A stretch of DNA of 64,000 nt, from the NCBI RefSeq assembly GCF_003025035.1, contig NZ_PYJN01000018.1, positions 186,001 to 250,000 on the forward strand, given 5' to 3'. Made by a program: the position numbers and the translations under genes. This DNA is from Rhizobium sp. SEMIA4064 (GTDB lineage: Bacteria > Pseudomonadota > Alphaproteobacteria > Rhizobiales > Rhizobiaceae). Below are positions 1 to 8,810 of this stretch, piece after piece (the stretch's first letter is position 1; each line of letters opens with the position of its first letter). Below the pieces are notes generated by a model. The model saw only the letters and a list, made by a program, of their open reading frames with translations. It was not told the DNA's origin and searched no databases.

Positions 1-1
1 T

Positions 2-538
2 TGGCTGGGCGGCGGGCTCTTGATCGGCCTGGTCATGCCAAGCTTCCTGATCGCCCCGATCCTTCAGCTCGTCTTTGGCAATACGCTCGGCTGGCTGCCG
101 GTCGGCGGCTGGGGTGATGGCTCGATCCGGTTCCTGATCCTGCCCATCGTCGTCCTGACGCTGCCGCATGCGGCACGCATCTCGCGGCTGATGCGCGGCT
201 CGATGATCGAGGTGATGAGCCAGAACTTCATCCGCACCGCCAAGGCCAAGGGCATAGGCCCGCGGCTCACCGTAATGCGGCATGCGTTGAAACCGGCCAT
301 GATGCCCGTCGTGTCCTATCTCGGACCGGCGGCAAGCTACCTGCTCACCGGTTCACTGGTCGTCGAAAGCATTTTCGGCCTCCCCGGCGTCGGTCGCTAC
401 TTCGTCGGCGCAGCGCTGAACCGCGACTACGGCATGGTCCTCGGCACGGTCATTTTCTACATGGTCCTGATCGTGGTCCTCAATCTGCTGGTCGACATCG
501 CCTATGCCTGGCTCGATCCGAAAGTGAGAATGCGATGA
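2..538 (+). CDS. ABC transporter permease, OppB/DppB type (5'-truncated by window edge)
   Basis: This is the C-terminal part of an inner-membrane permease of an oligopeptide/dipeptide-type (binding-protein-dependent) importer. The reading frame is open to the left edge, so the true start lies outside the window. The visible 170-odd residues hold several hydrophobic segments. They also hold the cytoplasmic EAA-type loop around NFIRTAKAKGIG, followed by a basic, proline-containing stretch, which contacts the ATPase subunits. The stop overlaps the next permease by 4 bases (ATGA), indicating translational coupling in one operon with the second permease and two ATPases. Opp-type transporters also import sugars, opines and oligosaccharides, so the substrate cannot be told from this subunit. 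Confidence 0.9.
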   Translation, partial: WLGGGLLIGLVMPSFLIAPILQLVFGNTLGWLPVGGWGDGSIRFLILPIVVLTLPHAARISRLMRGSMIEVMSQNFIRTAKAKGIGPRLTVMRHALKPAMMPVVSYLGPAASYLLTGSLVVESIFGLPGVGRYFVGAALNRDYGMVLGTVIFYMVLIVVLNLLVDIAYAWLDPKVRMR

Positions 539-1452
539 TCCTCAATTCCGCCAAGAGAGAATTGCTGGAAGCGGAATTGCTTTCGGCAGAAGGGCTTGCA
601 CCCAAGGGGCGCTCCCTCACCGGCGATGCGATGCGTCGCCTGCTCCGCAACAAGGCCGCAGCACTTTCCCTGATCGTGCTGGGGCTGCTGGTTCTTGTCG
701 CCATTTTCGGCCCGTACTTCCTGCCCTTCAACTATGAGGACCCGGACTGGAACTCCTTTCGAGGCGCGCCAGACTTTGCCGCCGGCCACTATTTCGGTAC
801 CGATGGCAACGGTCGCGACCTTCTATCGCGCACGCTCTACGGTACGCGCGTTTCGCTGACCGTCGCGCTCGTCGCCACCCTCGTCTCGGTGGTCATCGGC
901 GTGCTCTACGGTGCCGTCTCGGGTTATTTCGGGGGCCGTGTGGACGCCATCATGATGCGCTTCGTCGATATCATGTACGCGCTCCCCTACGTCCTCTTCG
1001 TCATCCTGCTGATGGTGATCTTCGGCCGCAACGTCTATCTGCTGTTTGCGGCGATCGGTGCGCTCGAATGGCTGACCATGGCGCGTATCGTGCGTGGCCA
1101 GACGCTCTCCATCAAGCAGCGGGAGTTCATCGAAGCCGCGCGGGCCTCCGGCCAGCGATCGTTCAAGATCATCCTCAAACACATCGTGCCGAACCTCGTC
1201 GGTCCGGTCGTCATCTACGCGACGCTGACCATTCCCGAGATCATCGCAACGGAGAGCTTCCTCTCCTATCTCGGCTTCGGCGTGCAGGAACCACTGACCT
1301 CCCTCGGCACGCTGATTGCGGAAGGCTCGGCCGGCATGGAGACGACGCCCTGGCTGCTGTTCTTCCCGGCCGGCTTCTTGGTCGCGCTGTTGATGAGCCT
1401 GCTCTTCATCGGCGATGGCCTGCGCGACGCTTTCGATCCGAAGGATCGCTGA
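535..1452 (+). CDS. ABC transporter permease, OppC/DppC type
   Basis: Second permease of the Opp/Dpp-type importer, 305 residues, the usual length for OppC. The cytoplasmic N-terminus (about 35 residues) leads into a first membrane helix near residues 38-60. A periplasmic segment with YFGTDGNGRDLLSR (typical of OppC) follows, then more helices. The EAA loop EFIEAARASGQRSFKI lies near residues 198-215. The start overlaps the previous stop in an ATGA, and the following ATPase gene begins 1 base after the stop. It should form the membrane channel with the preceding permease. Substrate unknown. Confidence 0.93.
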   Translation: MILNSAKRELLEAELLSAEGLAPKGRSLTGDAMRRLLRNKAAALSLIVLGLLVLVAIFGPYFLPFNYEDPDWNSFRGAPDFAAGHYFGTDGNGRDLLSRTLYGTRVSLTVALVATLVSVVIGVLYGAVSGYFGGRVDAIMMRFVDIMYALPYVLFVILLMVIFGRNVYLLFAAIGALEWLTMARIVRGQTLSIKQREFIEAARASGQRSFKIILKHIVPNLVGPVVIYATLTIPEIIATESFLSYLGFGVQEPLTSLGTLIAEGSAGMETTPWLLFFPAGFLVALLMSLLFIGDGLRDAFDPKDR

Positions 1453-1453
1453 C

Positions 1454-2449
1454 ATGACAGATACACTTCTCGAACTCAAAGACTACTCCATCACCTTCCG
1501 CACCCCGGAAGGCGAAGTCGCCGCCGTCTCAAAGATGAACCTCAAGATCGGCCGTGGCGAACGCATCGCCATCGTCGGTGAATCCGGTTCCGGCAAGAGC
1601 CAGACCTTTCTCGGCCTGATGGGCCTGCTCGCCAAGAACGGCCGCACCAGCGGCCAGGCGCTGCTCGACGGCAAGGACCTGCTGACGCTGAAGCCCCGCG
1701 AACTCGACCATGTGCGTGGCAAGGACATGGCCATGGTCTTCCAGGACCCGATGACGGCGCTCAATCCATCGCTGCGCATATCGCGGCAATTGACCGAGCA
1801 GCTCGAGGTCCATGGCGGGCTTTCGGCGCGTGCGGCTTCGGCGGCAGCACTCGACATGCTGAAGCGGGTCGGTATCCCTGACCCGACGCGCCGCTTCAAC
1901 CTCTATCCGCATGAGCTCTCGGGCGGCATGCGCCAGCGCATCGTCATCGCCATGGCGCTGCTCACCAAGCCGAAGCTCCTGATCGCCGACGAGCCGACGA
2001 CGGCGCTCGACGTGACGATCCAGGCGCAGATCCTTGATCTCTTCAACGAGCTGACGGCGGAAATGCACACGGCGCTGGTGATGATCACCCACGATCTCGG
2101 CGTCGTTGCCGGCCTCGCCGACCGCGTCGCCGTCATGTATGCCGGCCGCATCGTCGAGGAAGCACCGGTCGAGGAGCTGTTCGAAAATCCGGCCCATCCT
2201 TACACCGCGGCGCTCCACGCCTCCATCCCGCGGCCGGATCAGGATGTCGATGATCTCGCCGTCATTCCTGGCCGGCCGCCGAACCTGATGCATCTGCCAC
2301 GCGGCTGCTCCTTCTCGCCGCGCTGCGCCCATGTGCAGGACGACTGCCTGGACGCACCGCCGCCGCTCGACCGGCTTGCGCCGCAACGCTGCGCCGCCTG
2401 CTTCCATCCTCTTTCCGCCCAGCAGGAACGGAGCCTCATCCATGGCTGA
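1454..2449 (+). CDS. ABC transporter ATP-binding protein, OppD/DppD type
   Basis: ATPase subunit of the Opp/Dpp-type importer, 331 residues from the ATG at 1454. A longer frame from 1415 exists but would run well into the oppC-like gene, and the domain begins right at MTDTLLELKDYS. Walker A is GESGSGKS at 42-49, the Q-loop is VFQDP, the signature LSGGM is at 155-159, and Walker B LLIADE is at 175-180, followed by the H-loop MITHD. The C-terminus has the cysteine-containing extension (CSFSPRC and further Cys) found in OppD/OppF proteins. It would pair with the next ATPase as a heterodimer. Confidence 0.94.
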   Translation: MTDTLLELKDYSITFRTPEGEVAAVSKMNLKIGRGERIAIVGESGSGKSQTFLGLMGLLAKNGRTSGQALLDGKDLLTLKPRELDHVRGKDMAMVFQDPMTALNPSLRISRQLTEQLEVHGGLSARAASAAALDMLKRVGIPDPTRRFNLYPHELSGGMRQRIVIAMALLTKPKLLIADEPTTALDVTIQAQILDLFNELTAEMHTALVMITHDLGVVAGLADRVAVMYAGRIVEEAPVEELFENPAHPYTAALHASIPRPDQDVDDLAVIPGRPPNLMHLPRGCSFSPRCAHVQDDCLDAPPPLDRLAPQRCAACFHPLSAQQERSLIHG

Positions 2450-3428
2450 ACCCACGCTTCTGAAGGTCGAGCATCTGACCACCGAATTCGAGCTGCCATC
2501 GAAATCCTTCTTCAAACCGCCGTTGGTCCTGACGGCGGTCAACGACGTCAGTTTCGAACTGAAGACCGGACGCACGCTCGGCATCGTCGGCGAATCCGGC
2601 TGCGGCAAGTCCACGCTCGGCCGCTCCATCCTGCGGCTGATCAAGGCGCAGAAGGGCCGCATCATGTGGCAGGGCGGCAACCTGCTAGATCTTTCGGAGG
2701 AGGAAATGCGCGCCGCCCGCCGCGACATGCAAATCATCTTCCAGGACCCGATCGCCTCCCTCGACCCGCGCATGACGGTCGGCGACATCATCGCCGAGCC
2801 GCTGACCGTCTTCGAGCCAAAGCTGACGAGAGCTGAGCGGCAGGACCGCGTCCGCGAGATCATGGCAGCGGTCGGCCTCGTGCCGGAGATGATCAATCGC
2901 TATCCGCACGAGTTCTCCGGCGGCCAGGCGCAACGCATCGGCATCGCCCGCGCTGTGGTGACGCGGCCAAAGCTGATCGTCTGCGATGAGCCGGTCTCGG
3001 CCCTCGATGTTTCGATCCAGGGCCAGGTGATCACGCTGTTGCGCAAGCTGCGCAAGGAGTTCGGTCTGACGCTGATCTTCATCAGCCACGATCTCTCCGT
3101 CGTGCGCCTGATCTCGGACGACGTGCTGGTGCTTTACCTTGGCAAGGTGGTGGAAGCGGGCGACGCTGCCACCGTCTTCGACCATCCGGCCCATCCCTAT
3201 ACGCAGGCGCTGTTCTCCGCCGCCCCTATCCCCGACCCGAAACGGGCGCGGGGCCGCGAGCGCATTCGCCTGCAGGGCGATCCGCCTTCGCCGCTCAATC
3301 CACCAGCCGGCTGCGTCTTCTCGCCGCGCTGCTGGAAGGCGACGGATATCTGCAGGACAAAGATGCCGCCGACCGAACAGGTTCGCCCCGGCCAGACCGC
3401 GGCGTGCTATCATATGGACAGGCCGTAA
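2442..3428 (+). CDS. ABC transporter ATP-binding protein, OppF/DppF type
   Basis: Second ATPase of the importer, 328 residues from ATG 2442, overlapping the end of the OppD-type gene by 8 bases. The start at 2442 is preferred over 2331 because the upstream extension has no family character and lies inside the preceding gene. Walker A is GESGCGKST at 50-58. The protein also has the Q-loop IFQDP, the signature FSGGQ and Walker B LIVCDEP, with an Opp-type C-terminal extension ending in a Cys-containing CVFSPRC segment. It is the last transporter gene; the kinase gene follows after about 95 bases on the same strand. Confidence 0.94.
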   Translation: MAEPTLLKVEHLTTEFELPSKSFFKPPLVLTAVNDVSFELKTGRTLGIVGESGCGKSTLGRSILRLIKAQKGRIMWQGGNLLDLSEEEMRAARRDMQIIFQDPIASLDPRMTVGDIIAEPLTVFEPKLTRAERQDRVREIMAAVGLVPEMINRYPHEFSGGQAQRIGIARAVVTRPKLIVCDEPVSALDVSIQGQVITLLRKLRKEFGLTLIFISHDLSVVRLISDDVLVLYLGKVVEAGDAATVFDHPAHPYTQALFSAAPIPDPKRARGRERIRLQGDPPSPLNPPAGCVFSPRCWKATDICRTKMPPTEQVRPGQTAACYHMDRP

Positions 3429-3524
3429 AGCTCAAAAAAGGTGGACGGCGCAGCCCGCCGTTCGCCTTGCTCAAGCAGCCACATACGCGTATGCAGCAGC
3501 GAAGGGAAAACGCAGGAGGACGTC

Positions 3525-4442
3525 TTGGGCGGGCATTTTCTATCGATCGGCGAATGCATGGTGGAGCTGTCGCAGGCCCCGGACGGGCATCTGCGCAAGG
3601 GCTTTGCCGGCGACACCTTCAACACAGCCTGGTACGCCCGCGCCTGCCTGCCGGCGGATTGGTCCGTCGATTATTTCACCGCGCTCGGCGATGACCCGAT
3701 GTCAGACGAAATGCTGGATTTCATGAAAGCGCATGACATCGGCATTTCGAATATCCGCCGTCTCCGTGGCAAGACGCCTGGCCTCTACATGATCAACCTG
3801 AAGGATGGCGAGCGCTCTTTCAGCTATTGGCGCGATAGTTCGGCTGCCCGCCAGCTTGCCGCCGATGGCGACCGGCTTCGCACCGCGATCGAAGAGTCCA
3901 ACGTCCTCTATTTCTCCGGCATCACCCTGGCGATCCTGTCGCATGAAGACGCCGAGACGCTGCTTGCCGAGCTCCGCCGCGCCAAGGCCGTCGGCAAGCT
4001 GGTGGTCTTCGACCCCAACCTGCGCCCGCGTCTTTGGTCGAGCTTCGACGCGATGCATACCATGATCGGCGAAGGCGCACGGGCCTCGACGCTAGTGATG
4101 CCAAGCTTCGACGACGAGGTCTCTCATTTCGCCGACGACTCGATTGCCGGCACCATCCGCCGCTATCGGCAGCATGGCGCCAATATGGTCGTCGTCAAGA
4201 ATGGTCCAGACGGCGCGACCGTCGGAACCGATGCCGGCGAAACGCTTGTTCCAGCCGTCAAGGTCGCCAAGGTCGTCGACACCACCAGCGCCGGCGACAG
4301 CTTCAATGGCGCGTTCCTCGCGCATTATCTGGAGCATGACGACCCCGTTGCCGCCGCCCATTTTGCCGCAGGGATCGCCGCAAAGGTCATCCAGGAACAC
4401 GGTGCCTTGGTGCCGCCGGAAAAGCTGCAGGCCGCCGGCTGA
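3525..4442 (+). CDS. kdgK: 2-keto-3-deoxygluconate kinase, PfkB family
   Basis: Sugar kinase of the ribokinase/PfkB family, about 305 residues, that probably phosphorylates 2-keto-3-deoxygluconate to KDPG in the Entner-Doudoroff/uronate route. The N-terminus FLSIGECMVEL and the C-terminal signature DTTSAGDSFNGAFLA (anion hole and catalytic Asp) are typical of KdgK. I place the start at TTG 3525 because AGGAGG (3514-3519) sits 5 bases upstream, although the frame is open to 3441 and the ORF could be called longer. Its position directly behind the Opp-type importer suggests the importer brings in a compound that yields ketodeoxygluconate, such as a uronate or oligouronide; this is inference. 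Other PfkB substrates are possible. Confidence 0.85.
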   Translation: MGGHFLSIGECMVELSQAPDGHLRKGFAGDTFNTAWYARACLPADWSVDYFTALGDDPMSDEMLDFMKAHDIGISNIRRLRGKTPGLYMINLKDGERSFSYWRDSSAARQLAADGDRLRTAIEESNVLYFSGITLAILSHEDAETLLAELRRAKAVGKLVVFDPNLRPRLWSSFDAMHTMIGEGARASTLVMPSFDDEVSHFADDSIAGTIRRYRQHGANMVVVKNGPDGATVGTDAGETLVPAVKVAKVVDTTSAGDSFNGAFLAHYLEHDDPVAAAHFAAGIAAKVIQEHGALVPPEKLQAAG

Positions 4443-4566
4443 ACACTGTAATATTTCCATCATAGACACCCCGCACAATAAGGCAGGCGCGGGAATCATC
4501 TTTACTGCACCGGAATTGGTTGTACCGACACCATGAGGGTGCGGTGCGGATGGAACGTTTTTGGAT

Positions 4567-5673
4567 ATGTTGCAGCGCTTGTCGGACATCGATCACAGAG
4601 CATGGGCCGAAGCGGCTACCCCGGTCGCGACGCCGGAGCGCTTGCTCATCGTCAGCGATGCCTGGCACCCGCAGGTGAATGGCGTCGTCCGCTCCATCGA
4701 AAATACCAACCGCGAACTGGCGCGTATCGGCGTGGATGTCGTCATGATCACGCCGGAAGGTTTCCGCAACGTCCCCTGCCCGACCTACCCGGAAATCCGC
4801 TTGTCGATTGCAAGCTACCGCAAAGTCGCCGCCAGGATCGAAGCGGTCCGGCCAACCTATGTGCATATCGCGACAGAAGGTCCACTCGGGCTGACGGCCA
4901 GGCGCTGGTGCTTGAAAAACGGCATGCCGTTTTCGACGAGCTATCACACCCGCTTCCCCGAATATGTTGCGGCCAGGCTGCCGATCCCACAGAGCTGGCT
5001 CTACGCCTTCGTCAAATGGTTTCACAATGCCGGCTCCGGCTGCATGGTGGCGACACCGAGCCTTGCCAGTGAGCTCAAGCAGAAGGGCATCCATAATCTG
5101 CTGCCCTGGAGCCGCGGCATCGACTCGACGCTTTTTCGCCCCCAGCCGCTCGAGGAAAACCCCTTCGGCCTGCCTCGCCCGATCTTCATGACCGTCGGCC
5201 GGGTAGCGCTCGAAAAGAACCTGCCGGCCTTCCTCGATCTGGACCTTCCCGGTTCGAAGGTGGTCGTCGGCGACGGACCGGCGCGCGCCGAGCTGCAGAA
5301 ACTTTATCCAAAGGTGCTCTTCCTCGGCTCGAAGTTCGGCGAAGCGCTAGCGCATGCCTATTCGCAAGCCGACGTTTTCGTCTTCCCGTCAAAGACCGAT
5401 ACGTTCGGCAACGCTATTTTGGAGGCCTTGGCGAGTGGCGTCCCCGTCGCCGCCTATCCCGTCACCGGCCCCGCCGATATCCTTGGTGGCAACGATGCAG
5501 CCGGCGTCGTCGATGAAGACCTGGCGAAAGCCTGCCGTGCCGCACTCTCCTCTTCCCGCGAAGAGGCTCGCGCGCTGGCACTCAACTACTCCTGGGAAGC
5601 CGCCACGACGCAATTCATCAGCAACGTCCGTCTCGCCAATCATCGCGGCCGGACGTTGCCTCGAAACGACTGA
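4567..5673 (+). CDS. Glycosyltransferase family 4 (MgtA-like)
   Basis: A GT-B fold glycosyltransferase of about 368 residues. The N-terminal acceptor domain has VSDAWHPQVNGVVRSI, typical of mannosyltransferase-like GT4 enzymes. The C-terminal nucleotide-sugar domain has FVFPSKTDTFGNAILEALASG, in which the usual E-x7-E motif reads D-x7-E, as is common in the MgtA subgroup. It probably transfers a hexose, perhaps mannose, to a lipid or polysaccharide in the cytoplasm; donor and acceptor are unknown. TTG 4561 is an alternative start two codons upstream, and no strong ribosome site is visible for either. No other polysaccharide genes are adjacent. Confidence 0.85.
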   Translation: MLQRLSDIDHRAWAEAATPVATPERLLIVSDAWHPQVNGVVRSIENTNRELARIGVDVVMITPEGFRNVPCPTYPEIRLSIASYRKVAARIEAVRPTYVHIATEGPLGLTARRWCLKNGMPFSTSYHTRFPEYVAARLPIPQSWLYAFVKWFHNAGSGCMVATPSLASELKQKGIHNLLPWSRGIDSTLFRPQPLEENPFGLPRPIFMTVGRVALEKNLPAFLDLDLPGSKVVVGDGPARAELQKLYPKVLFLGSKFGEALAHAYSQADVFVFPSKTDTFGNAILEALASGVPVAAYPVTGPADILGGNDAAGVVDEDLAKACRAALSSSREEARALALNYSWEAATTQFISNVRLANHRGRTLPRND

Positions 5674-5808
5674 GTGTGGGCCATTCGCCGTCGCCCGACG
5701 GCCGCTGTTGCGTGTCAGGCACGCATGAATTCACGATTCTCTTCGATCTTTAGCTGACAAGGAATGAGGTTCGCATCGCAACCGGCTCTGGCCGGCGCAG
5801 GCGTGACG

Positions 5809-5991
5809 TCATATTGCGCAATGCGGCGAGGGAACAGTTAGCCGGTCCACCGCGTTCACTGGCACGCATAGCGACGTTTTGCCTTCATCCGCGAACGTCA
5901 CAACATTGAATTCTTTGGCATGTTCCGCCACAGACTTGGCATCGGCACCAATGTTGGTGACCATCCGCGAACCGCGTGGCCGGCTCTCCAA
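5809..5991 (-). CDS. Small ORF of unknown function (doubtful)
   Basis: A 60-codon frame, or 51 codons from the internal ATG at 5964. It contains the segment KSVAEHAKEFNVVTFADEGK, which reads like real protein sequence rather than a frame shadow. It is divergent from the ohrR-type gene and lies where many relatives carry ohr, but it shows no similarity to Ohr that I can recognise. It may be a small gene or the remnant of one. I do not recognise the family. Confidence 0.22.
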   Translation of the reverse strand: MESRPRGSRMVTNIGADAKSVAEHAKEFNVVTFADEGKTSLCVPVNAVDRLTVPSPHCAI

Positions 5992-6033
5992 GGCAACTTA
6001 CATTGCGCAGGACTCTTTATCGCTAAAATCAAG

Positions 6034-6058
6034 AAAATGCATAGCTGTCATGCATTTT
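6034..6058. promoter_or_regulatory. Candidate operator upstream of ohrR
   Basis: A perfect inverted repeat, AAAATGCAT - 7 bases - ATGCATTTT, ends 57 bases before the ohrR-type start codon in an AT-rich region. MarR-family regulators bind such palindromes and often control themselves. The assignment to OhrR is inference from position. Confidence 0.5.
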
Positions 6059-6115
6059 TATGTATACGATTATTTATCGCACGATTTAAGTAAAGTCGCT
6101 TATGGAGTGCTAAAC

Positions 6116-6556
6116 ATGACAGACGACCCGCTGAAACTGGATACTTTCATATGCTTCGCCCTTTATTCGGCGAACCATGCGATGAATCGGCTATACAAGC
6201 CCATGCTCGACGAGCTGAACCTCACCTATCCGCAATATCTCGTCATGGTGACGTTGTGGGAGGAGGATGGCCAGACCGTCGGCGGCATCGGCGAAAAGCT
6301 TTTTCTGGAATCAAGTACGCTGACGCCGCTGCTGAAGCGCCTGGAAGCCGCCGGCTTCATCCGGCGTACCCGCAGCAAGGAAGATGAACGCCAGGTGCTG
6401 ATCCGCCTGACGAGCGAAGGCACGGCTTTGAAGAAGAAAGCCACAGGCATTCCCGCCTGCATTCTCGATGCATCGGATACGACGGCGAACGAGCTGACGC
6501 GGTTGAAAGTGGAAATCATTAAGCTGCGCGAAGCACTGAGCAAGAACGCGGCCTGA
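6116..6556 (+). CDS. ohrR: OhrR-type organic peroxide sensor, MarR family
   Basis: A 146-residue winged-helix repressor. The start ATG 6116 has GGAG (6104-6107) 8 bases upstream; the frame is open further upstream but without family sequence. The N-terminus has LDTFICFALYSANHAM, in which Cys13 is the peroxide-sensing cysteine of OhrR. The LYKPMLDELNLTYPQYLVM segment carries the conserved tyrosines. A second cysteine, Cys115 near the C-terminus, suggests a 2-Cys OhrR that forms an intersubunit disulfide. OhrR normally represses ohr, but no ohr gene is visible on either side, so its target may lie elsewhere. Confidence 0.88.
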   Translation: MTDDPLKLDTFICFALYSANHAMNRLYKPMLDELNLTYPQYLVMVTLWEEDGQTVGGIGEKLFLESSTLTPLLKRLEAAGFIRRTRSKEDERQVLIRLTSEGTALKKKATGIPACILDASDTTANELTRLKVEIIKLREALSKNAA

Positions 6557-6583
6557 TCCCTCAGCCACTGATCCCCTGGGCCG

Positions 6584-8011
6584 TCACCGCTTCTTTTTGC
6601 TCTCGTACGGATTTTCCGACGAGCGGAAATGGATGCGGATCGGCACGCCCGGCATGGCGAAATCTTCGCGCAGGCCGTTGATCAGGTAGCGCACATAGGA
6701 TTCCGGCAGCGCATCCGAGCGCGTACAGGAAATCATGAAGGCCGGCGGGCGCGCCTTCACCTGGGTCATGTATTTCAGCTTGATGCGCCGGCCGGAAACC
6801 GCCGGTGGTGGATGCTGGACCTGCTGCGTCTCCAGCCAGCGATTGAGCCTTGCGGTGGACACGCGCTTGTTCCAAACCTTATCGGTATCGACGACCGCTT
6901 GCATCAAGCGATCCAGCCCCTCGCCCGTCTGACCGGAAATCGGGACGGCGCGAATGCCGCGAGCCTGCGGCAGCAGCCGATCGGTCTTTTCGCGCAGATC
7001 GGCAAGCACCGCCTGGCGATCCTCGATCATGTCCCACTTGTTGAAGGCAAGCACGGCGGCCCGGCCCTCGCGGACGACGAGATCGACGATCTGCAGATCC
7101 TGCTTCTCGAAGGGAATGGTGGCGTCGAAGACGATGACCACGGTTTCCGCGAAACGAATGGCGCGCAACGCATCGGCGACGGAGAGCTTTTCGAGCTTTT
7201 CGGTCACCCTGGCCTTGCGGCGCATGCCGGCGGTATCGAACATTTTCACGGTGCGGCCGCGCCAGCTCCAATCGACCGAGATCGAGTCGCGGGTAATTCC
7301 GGCTTCCGGACCGGTCAGCAGCCGGTCCTCACCAAGGAAGCGATTGATCAGGGTCGACTTGCCAGCATTCGGGCGGCCGACGATCGCGACACGCAGCGGC
7401 CGCGTGTCGTCATAGGCCGGCTCCTCGTCGATCTCTTCACCGTCTTCGCCGACGGCAGGACGCGGAATGTTGACATTCGTCTCCGCCTCATCATCCCTGG
7501 GCGGAAAGGCGCGCTCATGGCCGAGCGCCTCGACGATGGCATCGCGCAGATCCATCATGCCCTGGCCATGTTCGGCAGAGATCGGGCAAGGCTCGCCAAG
7601 GCCGAGCGTGAAAGCATCGTAGAAACCGCTATCCGAACCGCGTGCTTCCGACTTGTTGGCGACGAGCACCACCGGGCGTCCGCGCTTGCGCAGCATTTCG
7701 GCCAGCGCCTTGTCGACATGTGTCAGGCCCATCTTGGCGTCGACGACGAAGAGCGTCAGATCGGCTTCGTCGATCGCAGCCTCCGTCTGGGCGCGCATGC
7801 GGCCTTCCAACGTCTCCTCGCCGGCTTCTTCAAGACCAGCGGTATCGACAATGCGAAAACGAAGATCGACGAGGCGCGCATCGCCGGGACGGCGGTCGCG
7901 CGTCACACCCGGCGTGTCGTCGACAAGCGCCAGCTTCTTGCCAACCAGACGGTTGAAAAGAGTGGACTTACCGACATTCGGGCGACCGACGATCGCAACC
8001 GTGAAACTCAT
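6584..8011 (-). CDS. der: Ribosome biogenesis GTPase Der (EngA)
   Basis: A GTPase with two tandem G domains needed for 50S subunit maturation, 475 residues, the normal length. The first P-loop is GRPNVGKS at 9-16 with DTAG and NKSE at 119-122. The second P-loop is GRPNAGKS at 212-219 with DTAGMRRK and NKWD. An acidic linker (about 172-202) separates the G domains, and a KH-like domain forms the basic C-terminus. It lies 15 bases downstream of the yfgM-like gene in what is probably one transcription unit, and is convergent with ohrR. Confidence 0.97.
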   Translation of the reverse strand: MSFTVAIVGRPNVGKSTLFNRLVGKKLALVDDTPGVTRDRRPGDARLVDLRFRIVDTAGLEEAGEETLEGRMRAQTEAAIDEADLTLFVVDAKMGLTHVDKALAEMLRKRGRPVVLVANKSEARGSDSGFYDAFTLGLGEPCPISAEHGQGMMDLRDAIVEALGHERAFPPRDDEAETNVNIPRPAVGEDGEEIDEEPAYDDTRPLRVAIVGRPNAGKSTLINRFLGEDRLLTGPEAGITRDSISVDWSWRGRTVKMFDTAGMRRKARVTEKLEKLSVADALRAIRFAETVVIVFDATIPFEKQDLQIVDLVVREGRAAVLAFNKWDMIEDRQAVLADLREKTDRLLPQARGIRAVPISGQTGEGLDRLMQAVVDTDKVWNKRVSTARLNRWLETQQVQHPPPAVSGRRIKLKYMTQVKARPPAFMISCTRSDALPESYVRYLINGLREDFAMPGVPIRIHFRSSENPYESKKKR

Positions 8012-8026
8012 TTAGTGATTTACCCT

Positions 8027-8710
8027 TCAGCCTTTCGCGACCGGTGCCTTGCCGGATGCGGTAATGAGATCAAGCAGCATCTGGGCGCGGTTGCCGACAT
8101 TGCGCGGGCTCTGGGGATCGTCGACGATCGCCTGGAACCATTGACGCGCCTTGGCAAAATCGCCGGCCTTGTAGGCAGCAAGACCGAGCACGTCACGTGC
8201 GGAATGCCGGAAGGCATTGGCCGGCACGGCCAGTTCCTGGGCTTCCGCGGCAACTTGGTCGTACGTGCCCGTATCGACAAGCAAATAAGCAGCGCGCAGG
8301 CGAGCCGCATCCTGGATAACGGCCGGAACGCCGGATTCCTTGCCGATCGCCGAGAAGGCGGCGATCGCGCCGGCCGTATCGCCCTTCTGCGCCTGCAGCG
8401 TAGCGGCGCGCATGCGCGCCAGCAGCGGATAAGAACCGCTGCCGCTCTTCTCGATGGCGGCCAATGCAGCCAGCGCATCGTCCGTCTTGTTCTGGTCAGC
8501 CAGCGTCAACGCGGCGATGAACTGATCGCCGCTGCTGCCGGCCTGACGACCCGACCAGTAGCGGTAGCCGCTAAAGGCCGCAGTGCCGAGAACGATGAGC
8601 ACGGCAGCACCGATGATAAGCCGGCCAAAACGGCGCCATACGAACCGCAACTGGTCCGAACGCAGTTCCTCGTTCACCTCGCGGATGAAGCTATCGTCGT
8701 TGAATGCCAT
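8027..8710 (-). CDS. YfgM-like membrane-anchored TPR protein
   Basis: A 227-residue protein with a short cytoplasmic N-terminus, one membrane helix at about residues 31-47 (LIIGAAVLIVLGTAAFSGY), and an alanine-rich helical repeat domain of TPR type that would lie in the periplasm. This layout matches YfgM, an ancillary subunit at the SecYEG translocon that works with periplasmic chaperones. It is encoded just upstream of der, as yfgM commonly is near der in proteobacteria. Function is inferred from family and context. Confidence 0.82.
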   Translation of the reverse strand: MAFNDDSFIREVNEELRSDQLRFVWRRFGRLIIGAAVLIVLGTAAFSGYRYWSGRQAGSSGDQFIAALTLADQNKTDDALAALAAIEKSGSGSYPLLARMRAATLQAQKGDTAGAIAAFSAIGKESGVPAVIQDAARLRAAYLLVDTGTYDQVAAEAQELAVPANAFRHSARDVLGLAAYKAGDFAKARQWFQAIVDDPQSPRNVGNRAQMLLDLITASGKAPVAKG

Positions 8711-8810
8711 TCTCGTCTCCGGCCCAGGCCAAAATATTGCAAAGAGCTTATGGGTAGTGGGGCCTTCTACTCCATTTTGCGGCCGTTGTAAGGGGGAATG
8801 GCAGAAATCG

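Larger units (their letters stand above)
5674..6115. other. Intergenic region before ohrR
   Basis: About 440 bases without a convincing gene. It holds a 60-codon minus-strand frame (5809-5991, listed separately) and a perfect inverted repeat at 6034-6058. The stretch from about 6020 to 6115 is clearly more AT-rich than its surroundings, as expected for a promoter region of the MarR-type gene that follows. Confidence 0.5.

Noticed and set aside
5687..5702. Inverted repeat GCCGTCG/CGACGGC behind the glycosyltransferase gene
   Set aside because: Its loop is only two bases and no T run follows, so it is not a convincing terminator.
6629..8791. A 720-codon plus-strand frame under der and the yfgM-like gene
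   Set aside because: Antisense shadow across two recognised genes, without family sequence.
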